DNA of 64,000 nucleotides, from the NCBI GenBank assembly GCA_902542325.1, contig CACBUE010000003.1, positions 18,103-82,102 on the forward strand. The letters are read 5' to 3'. Under the pieces are notes generated by a model. The model searched no databases. It was not told the origin of the DNA and saw only the letters and a program-made list of their open reading frames with translations. The position numbers and the translations under genes were made by a program. Below are positions 53,357-61,745 of the stretch, piece after piece. The stretch is from an uncultured SAR86 cluster bacterium (GTDB lineage: Bacteria; Pseudomonadota; Gammaproteobacteria; Magnimaribacterales; Magnimaribacteraceae). How positions within the stretch are numbered: the stretch's first letter is position 1; every line of letters starts with the position of its first letter.

Positions 53357-53819
53357 ACTAAAAATAGTTCCTTTCAATGCTGATTACAAATCAGCTTTTG
53401 AATATCTGAATAGGGAGTGGATTGAGGAATATTTTGTAATGGAAGAAGAGGACCTAAAGACGCTTCAAAATCCTGAATCTTATGTAATAGAAAGAGGAGG
53501 CGAGATTTTTTTTGCTGTATTAAACGGTGATGTAGTTGGTACTGCTGCTATGATTCAAAAAAGTAAGGGTATTTACGAGTTGGCAAAAATGGCTGTTGCA
53601 AAAAACTTGCAGGGGCTTGGTATAGGGAAAAAATTATTAAAACGCTGTATTGATTATTCAAAAGAAAGAGAAGCCACAGAAATTTTTTTAATTACTAATG
53701 ATTCCCTGAAACCTGCTTTAAATTTGTACCTCTCATGCGGCTTTGTTTTAAATGAACAAAATGATGATAATAGATACGATAGGGGAAACACGAAAATGAA
53801 TTTAATTCTTGGAGAGTAA
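53349..53819 (+). CDS. GNAT-family N-acetyltransferase
   Basis: 156 residues, complete GNAT fold. ELAKMAVAKNLQGLGIGKKL (about 76-95) includes the Q-x-x-G-x-G acetyl-CoA loop, and NLYLSCGFVL the last motif. Acceptor unknown. It overlaps the nucleosidase gene by 8 nt and is 3 nt before the SDR gene. Confidence 0.9.
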   Translation: MDKLKIVPFNADYKSAFEYLNREWIEEYFVMEEEDLKTLQNPESYVIERGGEIFFAVLNGDVVGTAAMIQKSKGIYELAKMAVAKNLQGLGIGKKLLKRCIDYSKEREATEIFLITNDSLKPALNLYLSCGFVLNEQNDDNRYDRGNTKMNLILGE

Positions 53820-53822
53820 AAT

Positions 53823-54605
53823 ATGATTAATCTTGATTTAAAAGGAAAAAGAGCTGTTGTAACAGGTGCTAGCCTTGGTATTGGAGAAGCAACTGTAAAG
53901 ATGTTAGCTGAACATGGTGCGGATGTATCTTTTTGCGCAAGAACTACTGAGTCAGTAGAAAATTTATCAGCTTATGAAACAGCCAATGGTTCTATCAAAG
54001 GTTTTGTAGCTGATATGGGGCAGAAAGATTCAACTGAAAATTTTATTGATGGTGTTCTAGCAGAGGGAAATGTCGATATTCTAGTTAATAATGTCGGTGC
54101 ATCGCCTTCAAGAAATTTTCTATACATGAAAGATGAAGAATGGCAGGAACTACATGAACTAAATCTTCTTTCAGCTGTGAGATGTACTAGATCTTTTCTG
54201 CCAGCTATGAGAGAGAACAAGTGGGGAAGGGTAGTGATGATTTCTAGTTCTGCAGGTAAATATCCAAATGCTGCTCTTATCGACTATGGAGCAACAAAAG
54301 CAGCTATGATTTCCATTTCCAAATCTTTAGCTAAAAAATATGGATCAGATGGAGTTTTAATTAATTCTGTCCTACCGGGACTTATCCATACCGCAATGTG
54401 GGAGAGGGCAGCTACTGAAATAGCAGAGGCAACTGGAGGAAAAATGGAAGAGGTAATAAAAAGCAATGGTGCCTCAGTTCCAGTAGGGAGATATGGAACT
54501 TCTGAAGAAGTGGCATCACTTGTCACTTTTCTTTGTTCAGAGGCTGCATCTTATATAAGCGGTACTTCAATAGAAGTTGATGGTGGTCAGGCAGGTCATA
54601 TATAA
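53823..54605 (+). CDS. SDR oxidoreductase
   Basis: 260 residues, classical SDR: TGASLGIGEA (14-23), NNVGASPS, VVMISSSAGKYP with the catalytic serine and YGATKAAMI with Tyr-x-x-x-Lys. C-terminus SYISGTSIEVDGG is the standard end. Variation around the substrate loop (HTAMWERAATEI) gives no specificity. Its stop directly abuts the GTG of the GFA-like gene. Confidence 0.93.
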   Translation: MINLDLKGKRAVVTGASLGIGEATVKMLAEHGADVSFCARTTESVENLSAYETANGSIKGFVADMGQKDSTENFIDGVLAEGNVDILVNNVGASPSRNFLYMKDEEWQELHELNLLSAVRCTRSFLPAMRENKWGRVVMISSSAGKYPNAALIDYGATKAAMISISKSLAKKYGSDGVLINSVLPGLIHTAMWERAATEIAEATGGKMEEVIKSNGASVPVGRYGTSEEVASLVTFLCSEAASYISGTSIEVDGGQAGHI

Positions 54606-54962
54606 GTGAAAGAGTACTTCGGATCTTGCCACTGTGGCTCAGTACAATTTAAATTTTATACTGATGAAATATTAAATAACCTATACAAGTGTAATTGTTC
54701 TTTGTGTTTAAAAAAGTCAATTCTTATGAAATCTATCCCGAAGGAAGAATTCACTCTTTTGTCTGATAAAGAAAATATAAGCGAATATCAGTGGAATAAA
54801 AATATAGCAAAACATTTCTTCTGTAAAACTTGTGGAGTTTATACGCACCACATTAGAAGAAGGGATCCGACACAGATAAGTGTCAATATAATGTGTGTTG
54901 ATGATATATTTGTACCGAAGAATACTCAAATTCAAATTATAGATGGCGCAAGTCATGACTAA
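54606..54962 (+). CDS. GFA/CENP-V family zinc protein
   Basis: 118 residues from GTG 54606, which abuts the SDR stop. The zinc ligands are complete: C8 and C10 (SCHCG), C29, C31 and C34 (CNCSLC), C73 and C76 (FFCKTCGVY). The family was named for glutathione-dependent formaldehyde activation, though that reaction may be spontaneous; a glutathione-adduct role is possible. It is followed after 3 nt by the stator-like genes. Confidence 0.92.
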   Translation: MKEYFGSCHCGSVQFKFYTDEILNNLYKCNCSLCLKKSILMKSIPKEEFTLLSDKENISEYQWNKNIAKHFFCKTCGVYTHHIRRRDPTQISVNIMCVDDIFVPKNTQIQIIDGASHD

Positions 54963-54965
54963 AAG

Positions 54966-55541
54966 ATGGTAATTGAAAAAACGAATAAATATCTTTTCTT
55001 AAAGTCTTCTATGGTATTAGGGATAATTTTATTCTTATTTTATTTAGTTTATGACCTTGGAGTTTTAAGTTTAATAATTGACTCCGATAAAAGCCGAATA
55101 TCTCTTGCCATCCTAGTCATTTATTTCTGTGCAACTATTCATTGGTATATTCTAAGCATCGCATTAAGTAAGCAGATTGATGCAATTGATTCTTTTTCAA
55201 TTGGTAAAGATATAAAGACTATTTCTTTAATGGAGGATGATCTATCAAATAAACATGCCCTTGGTTATATGATAGTAGATATTCTTTTAAAGCTAGGACT
55301 TACCGGGACGGTAATAGGATTTATCTTAATGCTACTTCCTATAGGTGAGATAAAAGACTTTGATACACAAATAATTCAACAACTTCTTTCAAAGATGAGT
55401 GGAGGTATGGCTGTAGCTCTTTACACAACTTTAACAGGCTTAATAACAAGTATATTTTTAAGGCTTCAGTATTTTTTATTAGATTCAAGCCTTACTAGTC
55501 TTATCAACTATTTATCCTCAAAATTACTGCATGAAGAATAG
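54966..55541 (+). CDS. MotA/TolQ/ExbB-type proton channel protein
   Basis: 191 residues with four predicted membrane helices (about 15-38, 45-67, 104-126, 146-168). KLGLTGTVIGFI (109-120) and GGMAVALYTTLTGLITS (146-162) are the conserved pore helices of the MotA/ExbB superfamily, including the Thr positions. The loop between helices 2 and 3 is only about 35 residues, far shorter than in TolQ, ExbB or MotA. It would pair with the next gene as an ion-driven motor. The partner gene overlaps by 11 nt. Confidence 0.82.
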   Translation: MVIEKTNKYLFLKSSMVLGIILFLFYLVYDLGVLSLIIDSDKSRISLAILVIYFCATIHWYILSIALSKQIDAIDSFSIGKDIKTISLMEDDLSNKHALGYMIVDILLKLGLTGTVIGFILMLLPIGEIKDFDTQIIQQLLSKMSGGMAVALYTTLTGLITSIFLRLQYFLLDSSLTSLINYLSSKLLHEE

Positions 55542-56154
55542 ACTTCTTCAAAAAAATGAAGAACAAGATGTCTTCACTGACTTACTCTTTAATGCACTAT
55601 TAGGATTTGCCTTCATGTTTGCGATTGCATTTATGCTAATCAATAGCTCTGATGATAGTGGCAAGATTGAATCAAAAGCAGAAGTTATGATTTCTGTGAG
55701 TTGGCCAGATAGTCATCCAGATGATGTAGATGCAATAGTAGAGGATCCACAGGGAGGTTTAGTTTGGTATCACAATCGAGATAGTGGCTTAATGCATTTA
55801 GATAGAGATGACAGAGGTTTATTTGCGGATAAGATGAATGTTAATGGTGCTGCGATATCTAATCCAATTAATCAAGAAATTGTGACCGTTAGAAAACTCC
55901 AACCTGGCGAATATGTTGTAAATTTACTTCATTACAAAGCCAACTATCCCGAACCTCTCGAAGTAGATGTCAAGGTTGAGAAACTTAATCCTGAAGTTGA
56001 ATTGATCTATTACGGTACACATAATTTAGAAGGTGTGGGAGATGAAAAAACTGCTGTTAGATTTACAGTTGATGCGAGTAAGGATATTGTCAATGTAAAT
56101 CAACTGACTAAGAGACTTTTAACTAGAGCTCTTAGTGCAGATTCTAAGGACTAA
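55531..56154 (+). CDS. ExbD/MotB-like single-span protein with periplasmic beta domain
   Basis: 207 residues. A short cytoplasmic start, then TDLLFNALLGFAFMFAIAFM (16-35), one membrane helix with Asp17 at its cytoplasmic edge, where ExbD/TolR/MotB have the proton-carrying Asp. The periplasmic part, about 45-190, is beta-rich (VSWPDSHPDDVDAIVEDPQG resembles YfaP/DUF2135-type sandwiches). No OmpA-like peptidoglycan-binding domain and no ExbD C-terminal fold are seen. Start overlaps the channel gene, so the two are made together. Confidence 0.72.
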   Translation: MKNRLLQKNEEQDVFTDLLFNALLGFAFMFAIAFMLINSSDDSGKIESKAEVMISVSWPDSHPDDVDAIVEDPQGGLVWYHNRDSGLMHLDRDDRGLFADKMNVNGAAISNPINQEIVTVRKLQPGEYVVNLLHYKANYPEPLEVDVKVEKLNPEVELIYYGTHNLEGVGDEKTAVRFTVDASKDIVNVNQLTKRLLTRALSADSKD

Positions 56155-56159
56155 GAAAA

Positions 56160-56717
56160 GTGATCGAAGAAAGACTTTTTTTGATACTTGCTTATTTAGT
56201 TGTAACTACCTTACTGTTATGTTTTTATTTTTATTCTGAATTTTCTAGATTAACAAAGAATTTAACTGTTCTTTTAGTAACTTTATCTTATTTTTATACA
56301 TGGTTTTCCGTTGAAGGGCTTTTAGGTTGGCCATCTCAAGAAGAAATGCCTAGTCAATTTAGGGTTCTTTGGATCGATGTCAATGAACCAGATAAAGGAG
56401 AGTCTGAAGATGGTGAGATCTTTTTCTGGGTTAAGGAATTAAATAAAGCAGATCAGCCATTCGGGAAGCCAAGAGCTTACTCTATTAAATGGTCAGAAGA
56501 AAATGCAAAAAAAGCTGAAGAGGCCATAACAAAAATGGAAGATGGTGAAATTTTAAATGGAAATATTAGTAGAAATATACTCACCGGTGACCAAGAAAAA
56601 TCTGACGGTACTGTTAATGAGAAAGAAGGAACATCCAGCACAGACGAAGGAGATCCTACCTTTCAATTCAAAGAGGTATCTCCCCCGGTTTTACCAACCA
56701 AAAGCCCGCTGAATTAA
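56160..56717 (+). CDS. Membrane-anchored partner of the stator-like pair, unknown
   Basis: 185 residues from GTG 56160. Two helices (about 5-26 and 33-52) are followed by SVEGLLGWPSQEEMPSQF and a compact domain with RVLWIDVNEPDKG and EIFFWVKELN, then a low-complexity Ser/Thr/Glu-rich tail. No family is recognised. It lies 5 nt after the ExbD-like gene and closes the operon, so it is probably part of the same complex. Confidence 0.65.
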   Translation: MIEERLFLILAYLVVTTLLLCFYFYSEFSRLTKNLTVLLVTLSYFYTWFSVEGLLGWPSQEEMPSQFRVLWIDVNEPDKGESEDGEIFFWVKELNKADQPFGKPRAYSIKWSEENAKKAEEAITKMEDGEILNGNISRNILTGDQEKSDGTVNEKEGTSSTDEGDPTFQFKEVSPPVLPTKSPLN

Positions 56718-56722
56718 TTGAT

Positions 56723-58933
56723 CTAGTCGTCTAGATCTTGCCAAGTCAGCCTTTCCTCTCCTGAAGCTATTTCACCTAATGCAACCAATCTATCTTGTTC
56801 AGCCCTTCCTCTAACATAATTATGAATTAATTTTGTTTCCTCTTTAGTGACTACATCGCTAAAAGAAGACATGCCATTACTGGATAGTATCCCATCCAAA
56901 ACTATCAACTCAAATGTATCATCAGTGTGCGCTACTAATCTCAGATCAGGTATAACGCCACCTGACCTAGCCACCAATCCATGGCAACCGGCACAAAAAT
57001 CATGATACAAGATTTCTCCTTTCTTCATGTCGGAATTACTTACATTAGTTAGAAGTTGCTGAGGTATATCTCTATTTCTTAAATTAGGCTGAGGATACTC
57101 CTCTGTTCCATTAAGTTTGAATACCAATAATCTACCAGAATTATTATAGTTTAATGAAGCTGGCTTCTGGACAGGGTCTAAAGGTTCACCAGAAAAAAGA
57201 TCTCCACCCCCGGTTCCAGTTAAGATTGAGACATACTGTACTCCATCAATCATATAGGTTATTGGTGGTGCAAGCATGGAAGTATATGTATTGAATTGCC
57301 AAAGTTGTTCACCGGAATCTTTATCATAGGCCGTAAACATACCTAGAGCATCTCCTTGAAATACCAACCCGCCTTCAGTTGCTACAACACCGCCATTCCA
57401 GTAGTGAGGAATCTCTATTGACCAAGATTCTTCTCCTGTAAGTGGGTTAAAGGCCTTTAAATAACCTTTAGGAGTGGGCCAATCGTCAATGTTATCTAAA
57501 AATAACTGAGTAATTCTTCCAAATTCTAGTCCTAAGTTTGCTCTACCTGGATTTCTTTTATAGATACCGGTCTTTTTATACTCATCGGCTAGAGAGTAAA
57601 TTAAAGGATTATCCTGAGCGGGTAGATATACCATGCCAGATTTAGCGTCAACTGACATAGCTTGCCAGTTATGAGCTCCTAAAGGTCCAGGGAGTACCCA
57701 TTTTGCTTCTTCAGAGTAGTCCATGTCAGGATTTTCTACCGGTCTTCCAGTTTCTAAATCAACATGAGATGCCCATGTAACAGTAGCAAAAGGATTGGCT
57801 CTTAAGAGCTTTCCATCCTGCCTATCAATGACATAGAAGAAACCATTTTTAGGAGCCTGTAGGAGTACTTTTCTGTCTACTCCATCTATATTCATATCTG
57901 CCAATGCCATATCTTGGACTGCAGTAAAGTCCCAATTATCTCCAGGCGTAGTTTGGTAGTGCCACTTATAAACTCCAGTATCAACATCAACTGCAACAAT
58001 TGACGATAAGAATAGATTGTCTCCACCACCTGGAGATCTAATTTCCCTTGTCCAAGGAGAGCCGTTTCCAACCCCTAAATAAAGATTATTAAAGTCTGCG
58101 TCGTAGACTATAGAATTCCAAACAGTTCCACCACCGCCAAATTCCCACCAATTACTTCCTTTCCATGTTCCTGCAGCTACTTCCATAATCGGATCTTCAA
58201 AACCAAGACTAGGATCACCAGGAACAGTATAGAATCTCCATACTTGCTCTCCTGTTTCAGTGTCATAAGCAGTTACATAACCTCTTACTCCAAATTCAGC
58301 TCCTCCATTTCCAATAAATACTTTACCTTTCGCCACTCTTGGAGCCCCAGTAATTGTGTAAAATCTATCAGAATCTTCTATGGTGTTTACCTCCCAAACT
58401 TTCTCTCCGTTTTCAGCGTTGAGGGCAAATAATCGTCCATCTAAACTGCCGAAATAAACTTTACCGTCATAAACAGCTACTCCTCTATTTACAACATCAC
58501 AACAAGACTTTCTTGCTACTTCACCGGGAACTTCGGGATCAAAAGACCAAACTGTTTCTCCTGAAACTGCATCAATTGCGAATACCTTACTCCATGAGCT
58601 AGTTAAGAACATAATTCCATCTACAACAATTGGAGTAGATTCTTGCGCTCTATTAGTTCCCATATCTTTGTACCATGCTAATGAGAGCTGCGAGACATTT
58701 TCTTTATTGATTTGTGTTAGTGGAGAAAATCTATTCTCTTCATAAGTTCTGCCATGAGAAAGCCAATTACCAGGTTCAGATTCAGCCGCCATTATTCTTT
58801 GATCATTTATCTGACCTATGGTGGTAGAACCTGAAGAAGCAGCTTTTTCTAGAGCCTGATCTTTTTCAGAGTCGCTACATCCAACAACGTATAAAATTGA
58901 TATTAACCCAAAATAGAAGATTTTATTTTTCAT
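56723..58933 (-). CDS. PQQ-dependent alcohol dehydrogenase with C-terminal cytochrome c (type II quinohaemoprotein)
   Basis: 736 residues. The N-terminus ends in YVVGC (Cys19), a lipobox. An eight-bladed PQQ propeller follows, with the vicinal cysteine pair KSCCDVV, the GNGSPWTREIRS and DNWDFTAVQD active-site strands, and W-docking repeats. The last ~90 residues hold haem motif CAGCHG. It oxidises primary alcohols in the periplasm and passes electrons to a cytochrome. Ca or lanthanide use is not resolved. No PQQ synthesis gene is in the window. Divergent from the CIA30 gene, convergent with the stator operon (5 nt). Confidence 0.94.
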   Translation of the reverse strand: MKNKIFYFGLISILYVVGCSDSEKDQALEKAASSGSTTIGQINDQRIMAAESEPGNWLSHGRTYEENRFSPLTQINKENVSQLSLAWYKDMGTNRAQESTPIVVDGIMFLTSSWSKVFAIDAVSGETVWSFDPEVPGEVARKSCCDVVNRGVAVYDGKVYFGSLDGRLFALNAENGEKVWEVNTIEDSDRFYTITGAPRVAKGKVFIGNGGAEFGVRGYVTAYDTETGEQVWRFYTVPGDPSLGFEDPIMEVAAGTWKGSNWWEFGGGGTVWNSIVYDADFNNLYLGVGNGSPWTREIRSPGGGDNLFLSSIVAVDVDTGVYKWHYQTTPGDNWDFTAVQDMALADMNIDGVDRKVLLQAPKNGFFYVIDRQDGKLLRANPFATVTWASHVDLETGRPVENPDMDYSEEAKWVLPGPLGAHNWQAMSVDAKSGMVYLPAQDNPLIYSLADEYKKTGIYKRNPGRANLGLEFGRITQLFLDNIDDWPTPKGYLKAFNPLTGEESWSIEIPHYWNGGVVATEGGLVFQGDALGMFTAYDKDSGEQLWQFNTYTSMLAPPITYMIDGVQYVSILTGTGGGDLFSGEPLDPVQKPASLNYNNSGRLLVFKLNGTEEYPQPNLRNRDIPQQLLTNVSNSDMKKGEILYHDFCAGCHGLVARSGGVIPDLRLVAHTDDTFELIVLDGILSSNGMSSFSDVVTKEETKLIHNYVRGRAEQDRLVALGEIASGEERLTWQDLDD

Positions 58934-59026
58934 TTGTAGTCCTAACTTTTATATTTACTCTAACTCTTTTTTAAAGGATTTGGAATACAACATCTCTTTA
59001 ATTTTTACTATATTATTCCCTTATAT

Positions 59027-59557
59027 ATGAAGAAAATAATAACAATTCTAATTTTATTTACACCACTGCTTGTTATGACAAAAGTTTTAGATAATTTAGC
59101 TGATAAACGAATCGAATGGGTACCATTCTCAGACCAGGTAATGGGAGGAATTTCTGAAGTTAATTTTATGGAAAGAGAGGAGAATGGTCTTTCGCATTAT
59201 CATATGGAAGGAAATGTGAGTACTGAGAATAATGGTGGATTTATTCAATTTAGAGCGAATGTTAAGATTGAAGATCTTCCCTACAAGGGCTTGAAAATCA
59301 ACACACGAGGAAATGGGGAAGAGTATTTTATTCATATCAGGACGCCTAAAACTCGCTTACCTTGGAATTATTATGCCTCTTCTTTTACTGTGAGTAGTGA
59401 ATGGCAATCTATAAAAATACCATTTGATTCATTTAAAAAATCAGGATTAATATTACCGCGAAAATTTGATGCATCAGATATTAAATCGATTGGAATTGTA
59501 GCTTTTGGGAAAGATTTCTATGCAGATATTGATTTAGCTAGTATTGAGCTTTATTAA
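59027..59557 (+). CDS. CIA30-family protein, exported
   Basis: 176 residues with a probable signal peptide (MKKIITILILFTPLLVMTK). WVPFSDQVMGGISEVNF and GGFIQFRAN are the conserved start of the CIA30 domain, a jelly-roll found in the mitochondrial complex I assembly factor and in bacterial proteins of unknown role. The end DASDIKSIGIVAFGKDF is typical. The last 4 bp overlap the convergent crotonase gene. Confidence 0.88.
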   Translation: MKKIITILILFTPLLVMTKVLDNLADKRIEWVPFSDQVMGGISEVNFMEREENGLSHYHMEGNVSTENNGGFIQFRANVKIEDLPYKGLKINTRGNGEEYFIHIRTPKTRLPWNYYASSFTVSSEWQSIKIPFDSFKKSGLILPRKFDASDIKSIGIVAFGKDFYADIDLASIELY

Positions 59558-60360
59558 TCTAGATCTTTGAAATTTGGTTTTCTTTTTTCAGCAAAAGCGG
59601 TAACGCCTTCTCTGAAATCTTTTGAATCAAGTCTAATTCTTTGCGTTTCTTTTTCGTAATCTAATTGTTCGCTCAAAGAACCAGATAAAGCTTTATCATG
59701 AGCTTTCACTATTTCTTTAAGTCCAGTAATCGGTCCATTAGCTAACTTTTTAGCTATCTCTTCAGCTTTTGGAATTAATTCCTCATCTGGTACACAGTCC
59801 CAGATGAGCCCCCATTCTTTCGCTTGTTTTGCTGAAATATCTTCACCTAGAAGTCCCATACCATTAGCTCTAGCTCTTCCAATTAAATTAGGTACAAACC
59901 AGGAAGCTCCCACATCAGAAATGATACCTAGATTAGGTCCAAAAACTAATTTAAATTTGGCAGATTCTGAAGCTATAACTATATCTCCTGTAAGAGCTAA
60001 CCCAACACCACCTCCAGCGGCAATTCCATTAATCGCATTCACAACAGGCTTTGTAGATTGTGTTATAGCTTTTACAAGTGGATTGAATGCATTTTCCATA
60101 TTCATAGAACCAGCTTCTCCTGCTGACAAGCCTTCTGTTTTAGGCCAGCCACCTTCAATTAAATCTGCTCCAGAGCAGAAACCTCTTCCATTACCTGTGA
60201 TAATAATAGATCTTACTTTTTTATCAGATTTAGCTTCGTATAAAGCATCTAAAAGACCCATTATAAGGTTTGCATTCATCGCATTAAGAACTTCTGGCCT
60301 ATTAAGGCTTAGTTTTAGGACTCCATCATTATTTAATTCTTTTTGTATCGCGTCATTCAT
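59554..60360 (-). CDS. Enoyl-CoA hydratase
   Basis: 268 residues, crotonase family. GFCSGADLIEGG and INGIAAGGGVGLALTGDIVIA form the oxyanion hole; NLGIISDVGASWFVPNLIG carries the region of the two catalytic acids, with an Asp in the second position as in the PaaG/isomerase-type relatives. The C-terminal end is FREGVTAFAEKRKPNF. It is 7 nt downstream of the MFS gene, so both form one unit. Confidence 0.93.
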   Translation of the reverse strand: MNDAIQKELNNDGVLKLSLNRPEVLNAMNANLIMGLLDALYEAKSDKKVRSIIITGNGRGFCSGADLIEGGWPKTEGLSAGEAGSMNMENAFNPLVKAITQSTKPVVNAINGIAAGGGVGLALTGDIVIASESAKFKLVFGPNLGIISDVGASWFVPNLIGRARANGMGLLGEDISAKQAKEWGLIWDCVPDEELIPKAEEIAKKLANGPITGLKEIVKAHDKALSGSLSEQLDYEKETQRIRLDSKDFREGVTAFAEKRKPNFKDLD

Positions 60361-60367
60361 AATTTAT

Positions 60368-61615
60368 CTAATCAAATTGTTTCTCTATACTGGCAAAGAG
60401 AAAGTAAAAGATTCCTCCAAAAAAAGTAACTCCAGCAACCACGTAAAATACCATATCCCATGAATTAGTTGTATCAAGAATTATGCCTGTTAAAACGCCT
60501 CCAACTAAACCAGGTAAGGCGGCCACCATATTTGTGATTCCCATTAGTCTTCCTGTATGTTTCGGTCCTATATCTGCATGGTTTACTATAAAACCTCCCG
60601 CACTAAAACCACCAAAAACATTTCCTAAACACATGATTGCAATAATACCTGCAACACTCTCAAGCTCTGGGACAATACATAGACAGATACCACTTCCTCC
60701 AAAGGCTATTGAATTACAAAGCTTCCTCACAGTTAAAAGGTTTATACCTTTATTGGTTAAGTAATCTGCAAAATAACCTCCAATATTTATAAACAAAAAA
60801 GAGGCAATGTGCGGTAGCATAGCGAGAACTCCTACTGCAGCCATTGGAATTCCGAGTCCGTCTTTTATAAAAATTGGTAGCCATGAAAGAAATACGAATA
60901 AACTGTAGTTACTGCAAAAATGTGCAACTGTTATGGCCCATAAAGGAAGGTTTGATCTTAGTTTAGAAAAAGGAAGCGTCTCAGCTTTTTCACTTGCTGG
61001 AGCATTATTAATAATAAAATCTAATTCTTCAGGGGAAATATTTTTATCTTCCTGCGGAGTCGATTGAATAATATTTTTCCAAAAAATATACCAAATAAAG
61101 CCTAAACCTCCATAAAGATAAAAGGCCCATTGCCAACCCAAGTTTAAGATAATTATAGGAGTTACCACTAAGCCAAATATAGTTCCTATTGGAATAGCGC
61201 TGTTGGTTATTGCGACGGACCTGGCTCTCTCACTAAAAGGTATCCATCTTGCATATAAACTATGCCATGCAGGAAATGTGATACCTTCGCCTAGACCCAT
61301 CCCAATTCTGGCTATGATTAATGATATAAAGCCTCCAAAGAAAGCCCAAGGAGTTATAAGGGTAAATAAAGACCAAACAAGTAACCCAACTCCAAGAACT
61401 ATTTTTGCACCTATTCTGTCAGAAAGGACTCCTCCATAGATTTGCGTTACCATGTAACCAATGTAAAAACTTCCTAAAATAATTCCTTTTTGTGTTTCTG
61501 ACCATCCAGCTTCTTCACTCATAGGAATAATAGCTAAGGAGATTACCACCCTATCTATATAACAAATGAAAACTGCTGCAACAGTTAATGCAATTACTTT
61601 AAATCTTTGATGCAT
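60368..61615 (-). CDS. MFS transporter (anion:cation symporter/ACS type)
   Basis: 415 residues with 12 hydrophobic segments. YIDRVVISLAI in helix 1, GGVLSDRIGAKIVLG after helix 2, and ARIGMGLGEGITFPAWHSLYA in helix 4-5 are typical of the ACS family (hexuronate, glucarate, phthalate-type acids). Its operon partner is an enoyl-CoA hydratase, and a CaiB/BaiF gene is divergent (130-bp gap). Uptake of an organic acid for CoA-linked breakdown is the likely role. Confidence 0.9.
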   Translation of the reverse strand: MHQRFKVIALTVAAVFICYIDRVVISLAIIPMSEEAGWSETQKGIILGSFYIGYMVTQIYGGVLSDRIGAKIVLGVGLLVWSLFTLITPWAFFGGFISLIIARIGMGLGEGITFPAWHSLYARWIPFSERARSVAITNSAIPIGTIFGLVVTPIIILNLGWQWAFYLYGGLGFIWYIFWKNIIQSTPQEDKNISPEELDFIINNAPASEKAETLPFSKLRSNLPLWAITVAHFCSNYSLFVFLSWLPIFIKDGLGIPMAAVGVLAMLPHIASFLFINIGGYFADYLTNKGINLLTVRKLCNSIAFGGSGICLCIVPELESVAGIIAIMCLGNVFGGFSAGGFIVNHADIGPKHTGRLMGITNMVAALPGLVGGVLTGIILDTTNSWDMVFYVVAGVTFFGGIFYFLFASIEKQFD

Positions 61616-61689
61616 TTACAAATTTCTCCCCATATTTCTTACAAGATACCTCGTAATAAGATTAATTAAAATTTTTTTTGTAAATTCGT

Positions 61690-61709
61690 TATCATATTTA
61701 TTAATGATA
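61690..61709. promoter_or_regulatory. Small inverted repeat upstream of the CaiB/BaiF gene
   Basis: TATCAT (61690-61695) and ATGATA (61704-61709), 8-nt spacer, in the divergent MFS/CoA transferase promoter region. Possible operator; short and AT-rich, so weak evidence. Confidence 0.25.
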
Positions 61710-61745
61710 GGGAGAGAACTTTGGAAACTTTAAAAAAAAGATTAC

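Noticed and set aside
54966..56717. Zorya-type defence (ZorAB) for the stator-like trio
   Set aside because: The second protein has no peptidoglycan-binding OmpA-like domain, the first lacks the long ZorA tail, and no ZorC/D/E genes or other defence genes are adjacent.
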